Of a DNA stretch of 64,000 nucleotides, positions 8,501-15,717 are shown in pieces. This DNA is from QANA01 sp963665505 (GTDB lineage: Bacteria > Bacillota > Clostridia > Christensenellales > Christensenellaceae). The DNA lies in the NCBI GenBank assembly GCA_963665505.1, contig OY762275.1, positions 806,001 to 870,000 of the forward strand. Reading direction: 5' to 3'. The number at the start of each line of letters is the position of its first letter. Positions within the stretch are counted from its first letter, which is position 1. The position numbers and the translations under genes were made by a program. A model generated the notes under the pieces. That model ran no database searches and had not been told where the DNA came from. It worked only from the letters and a program-made list of their open reading frames with translations.

Positions 8501-8555
8501 CCCTCGAATGGTCATAAGGACAAAAGCAGGCCGACATGTCGACCTGCTTTTGTTT
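8501..8555 (+). repeat. Terminator-like intergenic repeat, copy 2
   Basis: The arm GAATGGTCATAAGGACAAAA leads into hairpin GCAGGCCGACATGTCGACCTGC and TTTTGTTT. It can terminate the preceding transcript. It shares the arm and hairpin with copies at 7264 and 21821. Confidence 0.75.
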
Positions 8556-8603
8556 CTCTTTATTTATGTTTCGCAGTCTGCTATGATTTAGTTGGAAAAG
8601 CAC

Positions 8604-9197
8604 ATGGATAAACAGGAAGTTGAAATACCGGTTATTTCTTTTGCTGGGAAAGGTGGTTTTAGCTTGGGTCTTATTGAAATTTTGTATTTAAAAGACACAA
8701 AGGCGCTGGAAAAGCGAGCGCAGATCGTTGAAGCGGTATATGGCGGGTCGATAGATATTGATCAGATTCGCGAACAGTCTGCTAACCTTGACGACAAAAA
8801 GATTGCGATCGTTTTGGAAGCGTTGGAGGAAGTCACAAGAAGCAAGCCCGATATATCTACGATTGAATGGCTGCGGTTCGCTGCGCAATATATCGAAGCG
8901 CAATCGAACAACCTGAAACGAGAATCCTCGAGGATTGTTGGAAACATCGCGCATCTGTTTGAAAATGACTTGACCATTTCCATACAAAAACTTCTTCAAA
9001 ACACAAATAATGAAGGCACTGTAGTTCGTTGGAGCAGCGCGTACGCTCTTGCTAAAATTATCGTTCTCCCTCAATTCGCCTGCTGCCCGCTCTTTGATCA
9101 ATTAACGGAGATTTGTGAACGCGAGGCCAATAATGGTGTGAAAAACCAGTATATTAAATCCTTGAACAAAGCTGCTAAATTGAGGAAAAAAACGTAA
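8604..9197 (+). CDS. Orphan helical (HEAT/ARM-like) protein
   Basis: About 197 aa, not recognised. The sequence is almost all helical, with HEAT-like segments such as WLRFAAQYIEAQSNNLKRESSRIVGNIAHLF and WSSAYALAKIIVLP. There is no signal peptide or membrane segment. ATG 8604 is the likely start; a TTG 12 bp upstream is possible. The gene is AT-rich compared with the chromosome around it and sits between diverged direct repeats, which suggests it arrived as a small cassette. Function unknown. Confidence 0.6.
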   Translation: MDKQEVEIPVISFAGKGGFSLGLIEILYLKDTKALEKRAQIVEAVYGGSIDIDQIREQSANLDDKKIAIVLEALEEVTRSKPDISTIEWLRFAAQYIEAQSNNLKRESSRIVGNIAHLFENDLTISIQKLLQNTNNEGTVVRWSSAYALAKIIVLPQFACCPLFDQLTEICEREANNGVKNQYIKSLNKAAKLRKKT

Positions 9198-9242
9198 TTG
9201 GAATCCGATGTGTCCCGCTTTATCGGGTTATGCACCGCATAG

Positions 9243-9309
9243 TGATGTAATATTCGTTTGCCTGATGCCCAAACTCTTGTTTTATGCGGGGTTTCAAATT
9301 TATCCTTAT
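9243..9309 (+). repeat. Diverged direct repeat, right copy
   Basis: Partner of 8410-8476, with blocks CGTTTGCCTGATGCCC and GGTTTCAAATTTATCCTTAT in the same order and spacing. Confidence 0.6.
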
Positions 9310-9748
9310 AGTGCGGCATTAGCTAGATGGTTTTTGTAGGAAAAAATTCCATCTGATTCTTTTCAATCATACCGTATAATGGAGGCGGCACGCAATAATG
9401 GCCCGGTGTTTCTGAAGGGGCTGTGCGTATCCTTTCTTGCTGTACTGCTCGCCGGTCTTATAGCAGCCGGGGGGAGCTGGTTTTTATATGGCCTTTGCCA
9501 CGGAGCGGCGGCCGGCCTGCGTCCTTTTGGGTTTGGCCCTGTCGGGTCAAAAAAGGCAGGAACTTTGCTTTGGGCGCGTTACCATTGATGCGGGAAATCT
9601 CTATGCATTTGCTAAAAAAAGGAGCGCCCGGCGATTTCTTATAGAAGCCGGCAGACCGGGCATATCGTGTTTCCCGGGCAACTTCAGGAAGGCATAAGAA
9701 CAGCTATCCGGATCTTTTTATGGTTCTAAAAATATTTATAAAAAATGG
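9310..9748. other. Gap without a convincing gene
   Basis: About 440 bp. Overlapping short frames of 60-75 codons exist (for example one at 9379-9588 with a hydrophobic stretch), but none has a good ribosome site or a recognisable family. The mixed frames could be remains of a decayed membrane-protein gene. Confidence 0.4.
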
Positions 9749-9777
9749 TTGACAAATGGATTTTGTTGTAATACTAT
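9749..9777 (+). promoter_or_regulatory. Promoter of the urea transport/urease operon leader
   Basis: TTGACA (9749-9754), 17-bp spacer, TACTAT (9772-9777). The predicted start near 9784 leaves a leader of about 265 nt before urtA. Confidence 0.85.
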
Positions 9778-9799
9778 GATTATAAGTTACGACAAAGGA

Positions 9800-9833
9800 G
9801 TCGGTCGAGGATGACCGGCTTTTTCTCTTTTTT
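9800..9833 (+). terminator. First urt-leader terminator
   Basis: Stem GTCGGTC (9800-9806) / GACCGGC (9813-9819) followed by a T-rich run. Its left arm overlaps the first hexaloop hairpin. Confidence 0.75.
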
Positions 9834-9979
9834 CAGGGTTTTTTTAGTGTATATAAAAATTAGGCTTGTGTGTAGCCGGTATTGCTGTAAAGGTAGTATC
9901 AAAGAGGGAACGCCCACGGTGTGCTGTTCATAGAAGACAGCGAGCGGGGTGTTCTTACATAAGTATAACTGTAGACGAC

Positions 9980-10014
9980 AAGGGAGTCGGCCAATATTGG
10001 CCGACTCCCTTTTG
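9980..10014 (+). terminator. Second urt-leader terminator
   Basis: A perfect palindromic stem, AAGGGAGTCGGCCAA paired with its complement, ending in a T-rich run. It lies 35 bp before the urtA start, so the operon can only be expressed if this structure is bypassed. Confidence 0.85.
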
Positions 10015-10048
10015 CAAATAATTGATCCAAATGGAGGAGGAAATTTAA

Positions 10049-11308
10049 ATGCATACAATTAGGAAAATCCTTGTGTTATCCCTAAGTCTACTGCTGGTAT
10101 TGTCCCTGGCTGCCTGCAAAAAATCAACGGAAGACAGCACAGTATCGTCGGGTAGCGCAAACGCTAACGAAGGAGGAACGGTTACAGTAGGCATCTTGCA
10201 TTCCCTCACAGGGCCTATGGCTATCAGTGAACAGTCCGTGGTTGACGCCGAAGTACTGGCTATTGAAGAGATCAACGCCGCGGGCGGGGTACTCGGCATG
10301 CAGATCGAGTACATAGAAGAAGACGGTGCATCCGAGCCTTCTGTATTCGCGACAAAAGCGGAAAAACTGCTGGGCGAAGACGAAGTGGTCACAGTATTTG
10401 GGTGCTGGACATCTTCCTCAAGAAAAGCGGTCAAATCTGTTTTTGAGGATTATAACGGATTGCTTTGGTATCCGGTGCAGTATGAGGGCATGGAGCAGTC
10501 GCCCAACATCATTTATACGGGCGCGGCGCCCAACCAGCAGATTGTTCCCGCGATAGAGTACCTCATTGAGGAGGGGTATGAGACCTTCTTCCTGCTTGGT
10601 TCGGACTATGTGTTCCCCCGTACGGCGAACATGATCATCAATGCACAGTTAGAGGCGGCGGGGCTGAACGTTGTCGGCGAAGAATATGCGGCAATGGACC
10701 AGACGGACTTTGCTTCCATCATTTCCAAGATTGAGGCGGCGGAACCGGATGTTATTGTCAATACGCTCAACGGAACAGGTAACGTATCCTTCTTTAAACA
10801 GATGTCTGAAAAAGGGTATTCGGCCGACGATTATATGACGATGTCTTTCTCGATCGCAGAAGAAGAAGTACGCGCTATCGGTGCTTCGATACTCAAGGAC
10901 CATATGGTTTCATGGAACTATTACCAGACGACCGAAACACCGGAAAATGAAGCGTTTGTCGCAGCGTATAAAGCTGCCTATGGCGACGACCGCGTGACGA
11001 GCGACCCGGCGGAAGCCGCGTACGACGGCGTGTATCTGTGGAAGGCAGCAGTTGAAGAAGCGGGCAGTTTCGATGTCGACGATGTGCTTGCGGTGATCAG
11101 AGCAGGCGGTGTCTCGTTCCAGGCGCCGGAGGGCGAAGTGGAAATCGACCCGGATAACCAGCACCTGTCCAAACCTGTACGTATCGGCGTAGTGGGAGCC
11201 GACGGGCTTATCACGGAAGTGTATGCGACCGACGGACCGGTTGCGCCGGACCCATACCTGACGACATACAACTGGGCTGTCGAGGCGGGCATCCAACCGC
11301 TTGAATAA
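10049..11308 (+). CDS. urtA: Urea ABC transporter substrate-binding lipoprotein
   Basis: 419 aa. A lipoprotein signal (IRK, then a leucine-rich core, lipobox LAAC with Cys23) anchors it outside the membrane. The mature part is a Leu/Ile/Val-type periplasmic-binding fold with UrtA features: VGILHSLTGPMAISEQSVVDAE, TVFGCWTSSSRKAVKSVFE and GLLWYPVQYEGMEQSPNI. UrtA captures urea (or short amides) and passes it to UrtBC. Family and order urtABCDE-ureABC support urea as the substrate. A strong GGAGGAGG site precedes ATG. It is followed by a 232-bp gap with hairpins, typical of a binding-protein gene that needs higher expression than the permease genes. Confidence 0.95.
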   Translation: MHTIRKILVLSLSLLLVLSLAACKKSTEDSTVSSGSANANEGGTVTVGILHSLTGPMAISEQSVVDAEVLAIEEINAAGGVLGMQIEYIEEDGASEPSVFATKAEKLLGEDEVVTVFGCWTSSSRKAVKSVFEDYNGLLWYPVQYEGMEQSPNIIYTGAAPNQQIVPAIEYLIEEGYETFFLLGSDYVFPRTANMIINAQLEAAGLNVVGEEYAAMDQTDFASIISKIEAAEPDVIVNTLNGTGNVSFFKQMSEKGYSADDYMTMSFSIAEEEVRAIGASILKDHMVSWNYYQTTETPENEAFVAAYKAAYGDDRVTSDPAEAAYDGVYLWKAAVEEAGSFDVDDVLAVIRAGGVSFQAPEGEVEIDPDNQHLSKPVRIGVVGADGLITEVYATDGPVAPDPYLTTYNWAVEAGIQPLE

Positions 11309-11360
11309 GCGTGGGTGTAAGTAAAAAAAAGAAAATCATCAAATTTAAGGAAAGCACAAA

Positions 11361-11410
11361 GTGTCGGGGAGAAATTATTCTCTCCCGGCATTTTGAGCAA
11401 GTATTGGAAG
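11361..11410 (+). repeat. Hairpin repeat in the urtA-urtB gap, copy 1
   Basis: Hairpin GTCGGGGAGA / TCTCCCGGC followed by CATTTTGAGCAAGTATTGG. A near copy lies at 11477-11526. No long T-tract follows, so it is more likely an RNA stabiliser or partial barrier than a terminator. Confidence 0.6.
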
Positions 11411-11476
11411 AAAAGCAGGGAGCCCTTCCAATATAATACAAAGCAGAAAAACCCATATTCAGGGGAAAGCCTGAAA

Positions 11477-11526
11477 GCGTCGGGAGGAGGGGACCCCTTC
11501 CCCGGCATTCCGGGCAAGTATTGGGA
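11477..11526 (+). repeat. Hairpin repeat in the urtA-urtB gap, copy 2
   Basis: Hairpin GTCGGGAGG / CCCCGGC with a compensating GGGG/CCCC interior, followed by CATTCCGGGCAAGTATTGG. The shared 3' flank with copy 1 shows local duplication. Confidence 0.6.
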
Positions 11527-11540
11527 AATGAGGTGTCGGT

Positions 11541-12446
11541 ATGGCACAGATCGTTAGTACGTTATTCAATGGTATCAGCTTAAGTTCCATCATACTCCTT
11601 ACGTCACTCGGGCTGGCGATCACGTTCGGGCTTATGCGGGTAATCAATATGGCACACGGAGAATTTGTGATGCTCGGTGCATATATGACATATTTGGTAC
11701 AGCAGTTTTTTATAAAATTCTTACCTGCAAAAGTAGGCGATTTGTTTTTCTTTGCGGCATTGATCGTTGCGTTCATAGCGACTTTTACACTGGGTTGTTT
11801 ATTGGAAAAATTGGTTATTTCGCGCTTGTATAAGCGCGTCATTGACAGTTTGCTTGCGACTGTCGGCATAAGTTTGATCTTACAGCAAGCGGCAAGGAGC
11901 ATATTCGGAGCGCAGGGCGTGAACGTAACGGCACCCTCCTTCCTGACGGGCGGCATGACGATAGGCGGCGTAACGTTTTCGTATAACCGGCTGTTCATTC
12001 TGGCGCTTGTTATGCTGACGCTTGTAGGGATGTGGCTGGTGATCTACCATTCGAGGTTCGGTTCCCAGATGCGCGCAGTCATGCAGAACCGCGCGATGGC
12101 GCAGTGCATGGGCATCAATTCGCGCAAAATCGATACGATCACATTCGGGATAGGCTCCGGCCTGGCGGGCCTGGCGGGCTGTTCGATCGCACTTTTGGGT
12201 TCGATAGACGCGACGGTCGGGCAAAGTTACATTGTGAACTCCTTCGTCGCCGTGGTACTGGGCGGCGTTGGAAAATTAATCGGCACCGTTATAGGTTCGA
12301 TCATTATAGGTGTTTCGAGCATAGGGATAGAAACGTTCACATCGTCGAGCATAGCAAAGGCAATCGTATTGCTGATCATCATCATATTTCTCCAGCGGAA
12401 GCCGCAAGGGCTGTTTGTCATCCGCCATCGGGATTTAGACGAGTAA
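11541..12446 (+). CDS. urtB: Urea ABC transporter permease UrtB
   Basis: 301 aa, a LivH-type inner-membrane permease with about eight hydrophobic segments. Features matching the family are LGLAITFGLMRVINMAHGEFVMLGAYMTYL near the N-terminus and GSGLAGLAGCSIALLGSIDATVGQ in the conserved cytoplasmic loop that contacts the ATPases. With UrtC it forms the urea channel. ATG 11541 has GAGGTG upstream. It is separated from urtA by the hairpin gap and from urtC by 13 bp. Confidence 0.92.
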   Translation: MAQIVSTLFNGISLSSIILLTSLGLAITFGLMRVINMAHGEFVMLGAYMTYLVQQFFIKFLPAKVGDLFFFAALIVAFIATFTLGCLLEKLVISRLYKRVIDSLLATVGISLILQQAARSIFGAQGVNVTAPSFLTGGMTIGGVTFSYNRLFILALVMLTLVGMWLVIYHSRFGSQMRAVMQNRAMAQCMGINSRKIDTITFGIGSGLAGLAGCSIALLGSIDATVGQSYIVNSFVAVVLGGVGKLIGTVIGSIIIGVSSIGIETFTSSSIAKAIVLLIIIIFLQRKPQGLFVIRHRDLDE

Positions 12447-12459
12447 GGGGTGGCTGGAC

Positions 12460-13560
12460 GTGAAATCGATGAACGGACGTTGGAAACATATTATTTTTGT
12501 GGTGTTTGCAGGATTTCTCGCACTGATGCCGCAGATGTTAGCGGGCGGCATCCTTAAAAGTAACCCGTTTGTAGTGTTTATCGGGAAGTGCATGGCTTTT
12601 TCCATCGCTGCGATCGGGATAGACCTGATATGGGGCTATACGGGGATACTCAGCCTTGGGCACGGTTTGTATTTTGCACTGGGCGGGTACGCGATGGCCA
12701 TGTATCTAAAGCTGCAGGCGACGGGCGGGAATGTTACCGAGTTCATGCATACGGGCGGGCTGAAGGAACTTCCGCTTGTCTGGAAGCCGTTCCTGTCTTT
12801 TCCCTGGACGCTGGTGCTGATGATCGCTGTCCCGGGGATCCTTGCAGGTATACTTGGATATTTCATTTTCAAAAAGCGTGTCCGGGGCGTATATTTTTCG
12901 ATCATCTCCCAGGCGCTGACTTGGGCGGCCTATTCCATGTTCATTGCGCTTTCCCCCTATACCAACGGCAATATCGGGATAACGGAGATCAAATCGCTGT
13001 TTGGCAGTGTCCGGGGGCCCGCGAACCAAGACAACATGTTTTTACTGTTTTATCTCGCGCTGGGGTGTCTGGTCGTGATCTATATGCTGTCGACGTGGCT
13101 TGTTGGCACTAAGTTTGGAAAATTGCTCGTCGCGATCCGTGACGGAGAAAACAGGACCTATTTTTCCGGCTATCGCGTCAGCCTCTACAAGAACTTCATA
13201 TATGTCGTCAGCGCGATATTTGCGGCGATCGGCGGTGCGTTGTTTGTCAATTTCAACGGCAGTATCACCCCGTCGCAAATGACCATCGCATACTCAATCA
13301 ACATGGTCATCTGGGTAGCGATCGGCGGGCGGGGAACGATCCTCGGCGCCGTATTGGGAGCCTTCCTTGTAAATATATGCGAGTATGAACTGAGTTCCGG
13401 CGGGCTTGCAAATACATGGCCATACATCTTGGGCGGACTATTCTGTGTTTCGATATTGTTCTTTAAAGAAGGGATCATTGGGTTGTTCACCAAACAGCTT
13501 CCGGCATTTATAAGACGGTTACGCGGCAAGGAGGTGGAAACGGATGAACCCGGTCAATAA
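12460..13560 (+). CDS. urtC: Urea ABC transporter permease UrtC
   Basis: 366 aa, LivM-type permease and partner of UrtB. It shows the family segment GYTGILSLGHGLYFALGGYAMAMYL, the typical loop with GVYFSIISQALTWA, and a C-terminal GGRGTILGAVLGAFLVN. About nine to ten membrane segments are apparent. The start is GTG with AAGGGG upstream. The 3' end overlaps urtD by 17 bp, implying coupled translation. Confidence 0.92.
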   Translation: MKSMNGRWKHIIFVVFAGFLALMPQMLAGGILKSNPFVVFIGKCMAFSIAAIGIDLIWGYTGILSLGHGLYFALGGYAMAMYLKLQATGGNVTEFMHTGGLKELPLVWKPFLSFPWTLVLMIAVPGILAGILGYFIFKKRVRGVYFSIISQALTWAAYSMFIALSPYTNGNIGITEIKSLFGSVRGPANQDNMFLLFYLALGCLVVIYMLSTWLVGTKFGKLLVAIRDGENRTYFSGYRVSLYKNFIYVVSAIFAAIGGALFVNFNGSITPSQMTIAYSINMVIWVAIGGRGTILGAVLGAFLVNICEYELSSGGLANTWPYILGGLFCVSILFFKEGIIGLFTKQLPAFIRRLRGKEVETDEPGQ

Positions 13561-14320
13561 CGACGTAGTCTTATCGATTGAAAATGTAAGTGCGATGTTT
13601 GACGGCTTCCGTGCCCTTACCGATGTGAATATCCAGGTAAAGAGACATACGATACACTTTTTTATCGGGCCCAACGGTGCGGGAAAAACCACGCTGCTGG
13701 ATGTGATCTGCGCAAAAACCAAATCGGAAACCGGGGAAGTCGTTTTCTATCCGTCGGGGCATGAAGCCATTGAACTTACGGGTATGAAAGAACGCGAGAT
13801 CGTAAACGTCGGCGTGGGCAGGAAATTCCAGGTCCCGTCGGTATTTGTAAATTTGTCAGTGTTTGATAACATGCTCCTGTCACTCAAGGGGCATAAGGGC
13901 GTCTTGCAGTCGATTTTCAACAGAATCACTGCTGAAGAAAAAGAAAGTATTGATCGCGTACTGGCGCGCGTCGGCCTCTCCGACAAGGAGATGGTAAAAG
14001 CCGGCACCCTGGGGCACGGGCAGAAGCAGTGGCTGGAGATTGCGATGCAGCTGCTTCAGCGGCCGGAACTTATTATGCTGGATGAGCCTACCGCCGGCAT
14101 GGGGAAAGAGGAAACCTTCAAGACGGGGGAGATCCTTTCGGAAATCAAGTCTGAGTGCTCTGTCATCGTTGTGGAACACGATATGGGTTTTGTAAAGCAA
14201 ATTGCCGACATCGTTACGGTGTTGCACGAAGGGAAAGTCTTGGCGGAAGGCACTGTTGAGGCAGTGTTGTCCAATGAGACTGTCCAGGCGGTTTATCTAG
14301 GTAGAGGAGGAGAAGAATAA
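13544..14320 (+). CDS. urtD: Urea ABC transporter ATPase UrtD
   Basis: 258 aa, LivG-type ATP-binding subunit. Walker A is GPNGAGKTT (residues 42-50), and Walker B with the following loop is LIMLDEPTAGMGKEE. The ABC signature has the UrtD-typical LGHGQKQWLEIA in place of LSGGQ, which separates it from amino-acid LivG proteins. It works as a heterodimer with UrtE to power urea import. It overlaps urtC by 17 bp and urtE by 1 bp, with AAGGAGG before its ATG. Confidence 0.94.
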   Translation: MNPVNNDVVLSIENVSAMFDGFRALTDVNIQVKRHTIHFFIGPNGAGKTTLLDVICAKTKSETGEVVFYPSGHEAIELTGMKEREIVNVGVGRKFQVPSVFVNLSVFDNMLLSLKGHKGVLQSIFNRITAEEKESIDRVLARVGLSDKEMVKAGTLGHGQKQWLEIAMQLLQRPELIMLDEPTAGMGKEETFKTGEILSEIKSECSVIVVEHDMGFVKQIADIVTVLHEGKVLAEGTVEAVLSNETVQAVYLGRGGEE

Positions 14321-15012
14321 TGTTAAATGTGTGCAAAGTGGATGCGTATTATGGAGACAGCAAGGTGCTGGACGATTTTAACCTTGACATCTTGGACAAT
14401 AAGATCACCTGCCTGATCGGGCGTAACGGCGTGGGCAAGACCACGGCGCTCAGGAGCATAATGGGATTGATCAAGACGCCCCGCGGCAGTATTGCCTTCA
14501 ACGGGAAGGAAATGCGTAAAATGCCCGCATACAACCGCGCGAAGCTCGGGATCGGGTATGTGCCACAGGGCCGGGAGATCTTCCCGCAGCTGACCGTGCA
14601 GGAAAACCTGGAGCTTGGGCTGACCGCACAAGGAAAAAACGAAAGGGTTCCGGAATTCATATACGACCTGTTTCCGGTACTCCCGCAGTATGCAAAACGC
14701 AAGGGCGGAGATTTATCCGGCGGGCAGCAGCAGCAGCTTGCCATCGCCCGCGCCTTGGTCACGCAGCCCCAAGTGCTGATTCTTGATGAACCGACAGAAG
14801 GGATCCAGCCGTCGATCATCCAGGATATTGGCGCCGCGATCAAGAAAATCAATAAAGAAACAAAACTTACGGTCCTTATCGTTGAACAGTATCTTGAATT
14901 TGCGCTGGATATTTCCGATATGGTATACGTGATGGATAAGGGGCAAATTGTATTCGGCGGCGAGAAGAGTCTTTTCGAAAACGATGAAGTACAATCAGCA
15001 ATGTTGCAATAA
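14320..15012 (+). CDS. urtE: Urea ABC transporter ATPase UrtE
   Basis: 230 aa, LivF-type ATP-binding subunit. Walker A is GRNGVGKTT (about residues 34-42), the ABC signature is LSGGQQQQLAIARAL, and Walker B is VLILDEPTEGIQPSIIQ. The run of glutamines after LSGG and the TEGIQPS block are typical for UrtE. It begins at the stop of urtD (TAATG overlap) and precedes the urease genes by 17 bp. Confidence 0.94.
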   Translation: MLNVCKVDAYYGDSKVLDDFNLDILDNKITCLIGRNGVGKTTALRSIMGLIKTPRGSIAFNGKEMRKMPAYNRAKLGIGYVPQGREIFPQLTVQENLELGLTAQGKNERVPEFIYDLFPVLPQYAKRKGGDLSGGQQQQLAIARALVTQPQVLILDEPTEGIQPSIIQDIGAAIKKINKETKLTVLIVEQYLEFALDISDMVYVMDKGQIVFGGEKSLFENDEVQSAMLQ

Positions 15013-15029
15013 AAAAAGGAGGAGATTTT

Positions 15030-15716
15030 ATGCATCTAACACTTAGAGAGCAGGAACGTCTTATGATCCATTGCGCGGGTGAGCTTGCCAGGGCGCGCAA
15101 AATGCGCGGGCTGAAGTTGAATTATCCGGAAGCCATAGCTTATATCAGCTCAGAATTGCTTGAGATGGCGCGCGACGGGAAACACAGCGTTACCCAGCTT
15201 ATGCAGGCTGGAACGGAAATACTTGGCCCGGATGATGTCATGGATGGGGTGGCAGAGATGATTCACGAGATCCAGATGGAAGCGACTTTCCCAGACGGGA
15301 CCAAGCTGGTTACAGTCCATCAACCGATACAGTCTAGCGGAAAAACGGTACCCGGGGAATTCATATTCGACGGGGAGGATATTGCGATTAACGTTGGAAA
15401 AGATACGGCAAAGCTGAGCGTGACCAACACCGCCGACAGGCCGATACAGGTCGGGTCGCACTTCCATTTTTTTGAAGCGAACCGTGCGCTGGATTTCCGG
15501 CGCAGCCTTGCCTACGGCATGCGCCTTGCTATCCCTTCCGGAACGGCCGTGCGCTTTGAGCCGGGCGAAACAAAAACGGTGGAGTTGGTCGCAATAGGCG
15601 GCGACCGCATCGGATACGGGCTGAACGGGCTTGTCTGCGGTGCATTAGACGACCCTGCCATACGGGAAGCGGCGCTTAAAAAAGCGAAAGAGCTTGGATT
15701 TAAGGGGGTTGAATGA
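15030..15716 (+). CDS. ureAB: Urease gamma-beta fused subunit
   Basis: 228 aa. Residues 1 to about 100 match urease gamma (LTLREQERLMIHCAGELARAR, LNYPEAIAYIS, EMIHEIQMEATFPDGTKLVTVH). Residues about 101-228 match urease beta (PGEFIFDGEDIAINVG, NTADRPIQVGSHFHFFE, RLAIPSGTAVRFEPGETK). Most bacteria have separate ureA and ureB; a joined form is best known from Helicobacter. The subunit forms the scaffold of the nickel urease around UreC. It directly follows urtE, so uptake and hydrolysis of urea are in one transcript. AGGAGG precedes ATG. Confidence 0.94.
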   Translation: MHLTLREQERLMIHCAGELARARKMRGLKLNYPEAIAYISSELLEMARDGKHSVTQLMQAGTEILGPDDVMDGVAEMIHEIQMEATFPDGTKLVTVHQPIQSSGKTVPGEFIFDGEDIAINVGKDTAKLSVTNTADRPIQVGSHFHFFEANRALDFRRSLAYGMRLAIPSGTAVRFEPGETKTVELVAIGGDRIGYGLNGLVCGALDDPAIREAALKKAKELGFKGVE

Positions 15717-15717
15717 T

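Larger units (their letters stand above)
9784..10014 (+). promoter_or_regulatory. Structured urt leader with two ANTAR-like hexaloop/terminator modules
   Basis: Two copies of a core ACGACAArGGAGTCGG occur, at 9789-9804 and 9975-9990. Each can fold as CGAC / GTCG with a six-base loop (AAAGGA or AAGGGA) that has A at position 1 and G at position 4. The 3' side of each small hairpin is also the 5' arm of an intrinsic terminator, so the two folds exclude each other. Between them lie a hairpin 9923-9941 with loop ATAGAA (also A1, G4) inside an outer stem (9908-9915 with 9947-9954), and further stems. ANTAR-domain antiterminators (EutV, NasR) recognise paired hexaloops with A1 and G4. The reading as an ANTAR target is inference. 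An undescribed ligand-binding RNA is the main alternative. Confidence 0.55.

Noticed and set aside
9379..9588. 69-codon frame with a hydrophobic segment
   Set aside because: No ribosome site, poor codon pattern and competing overlapping frames; at most a remnant.
9784..10014. Guanidine (ykkC/mini-ykkC) riboswitch in the urt leader
   Set aside because: ACGA-type bases occur, but not as paired ACGR loops or in the ykkC core order; the A1/G4 hexaloops overlapping terminators explain the repeats better.
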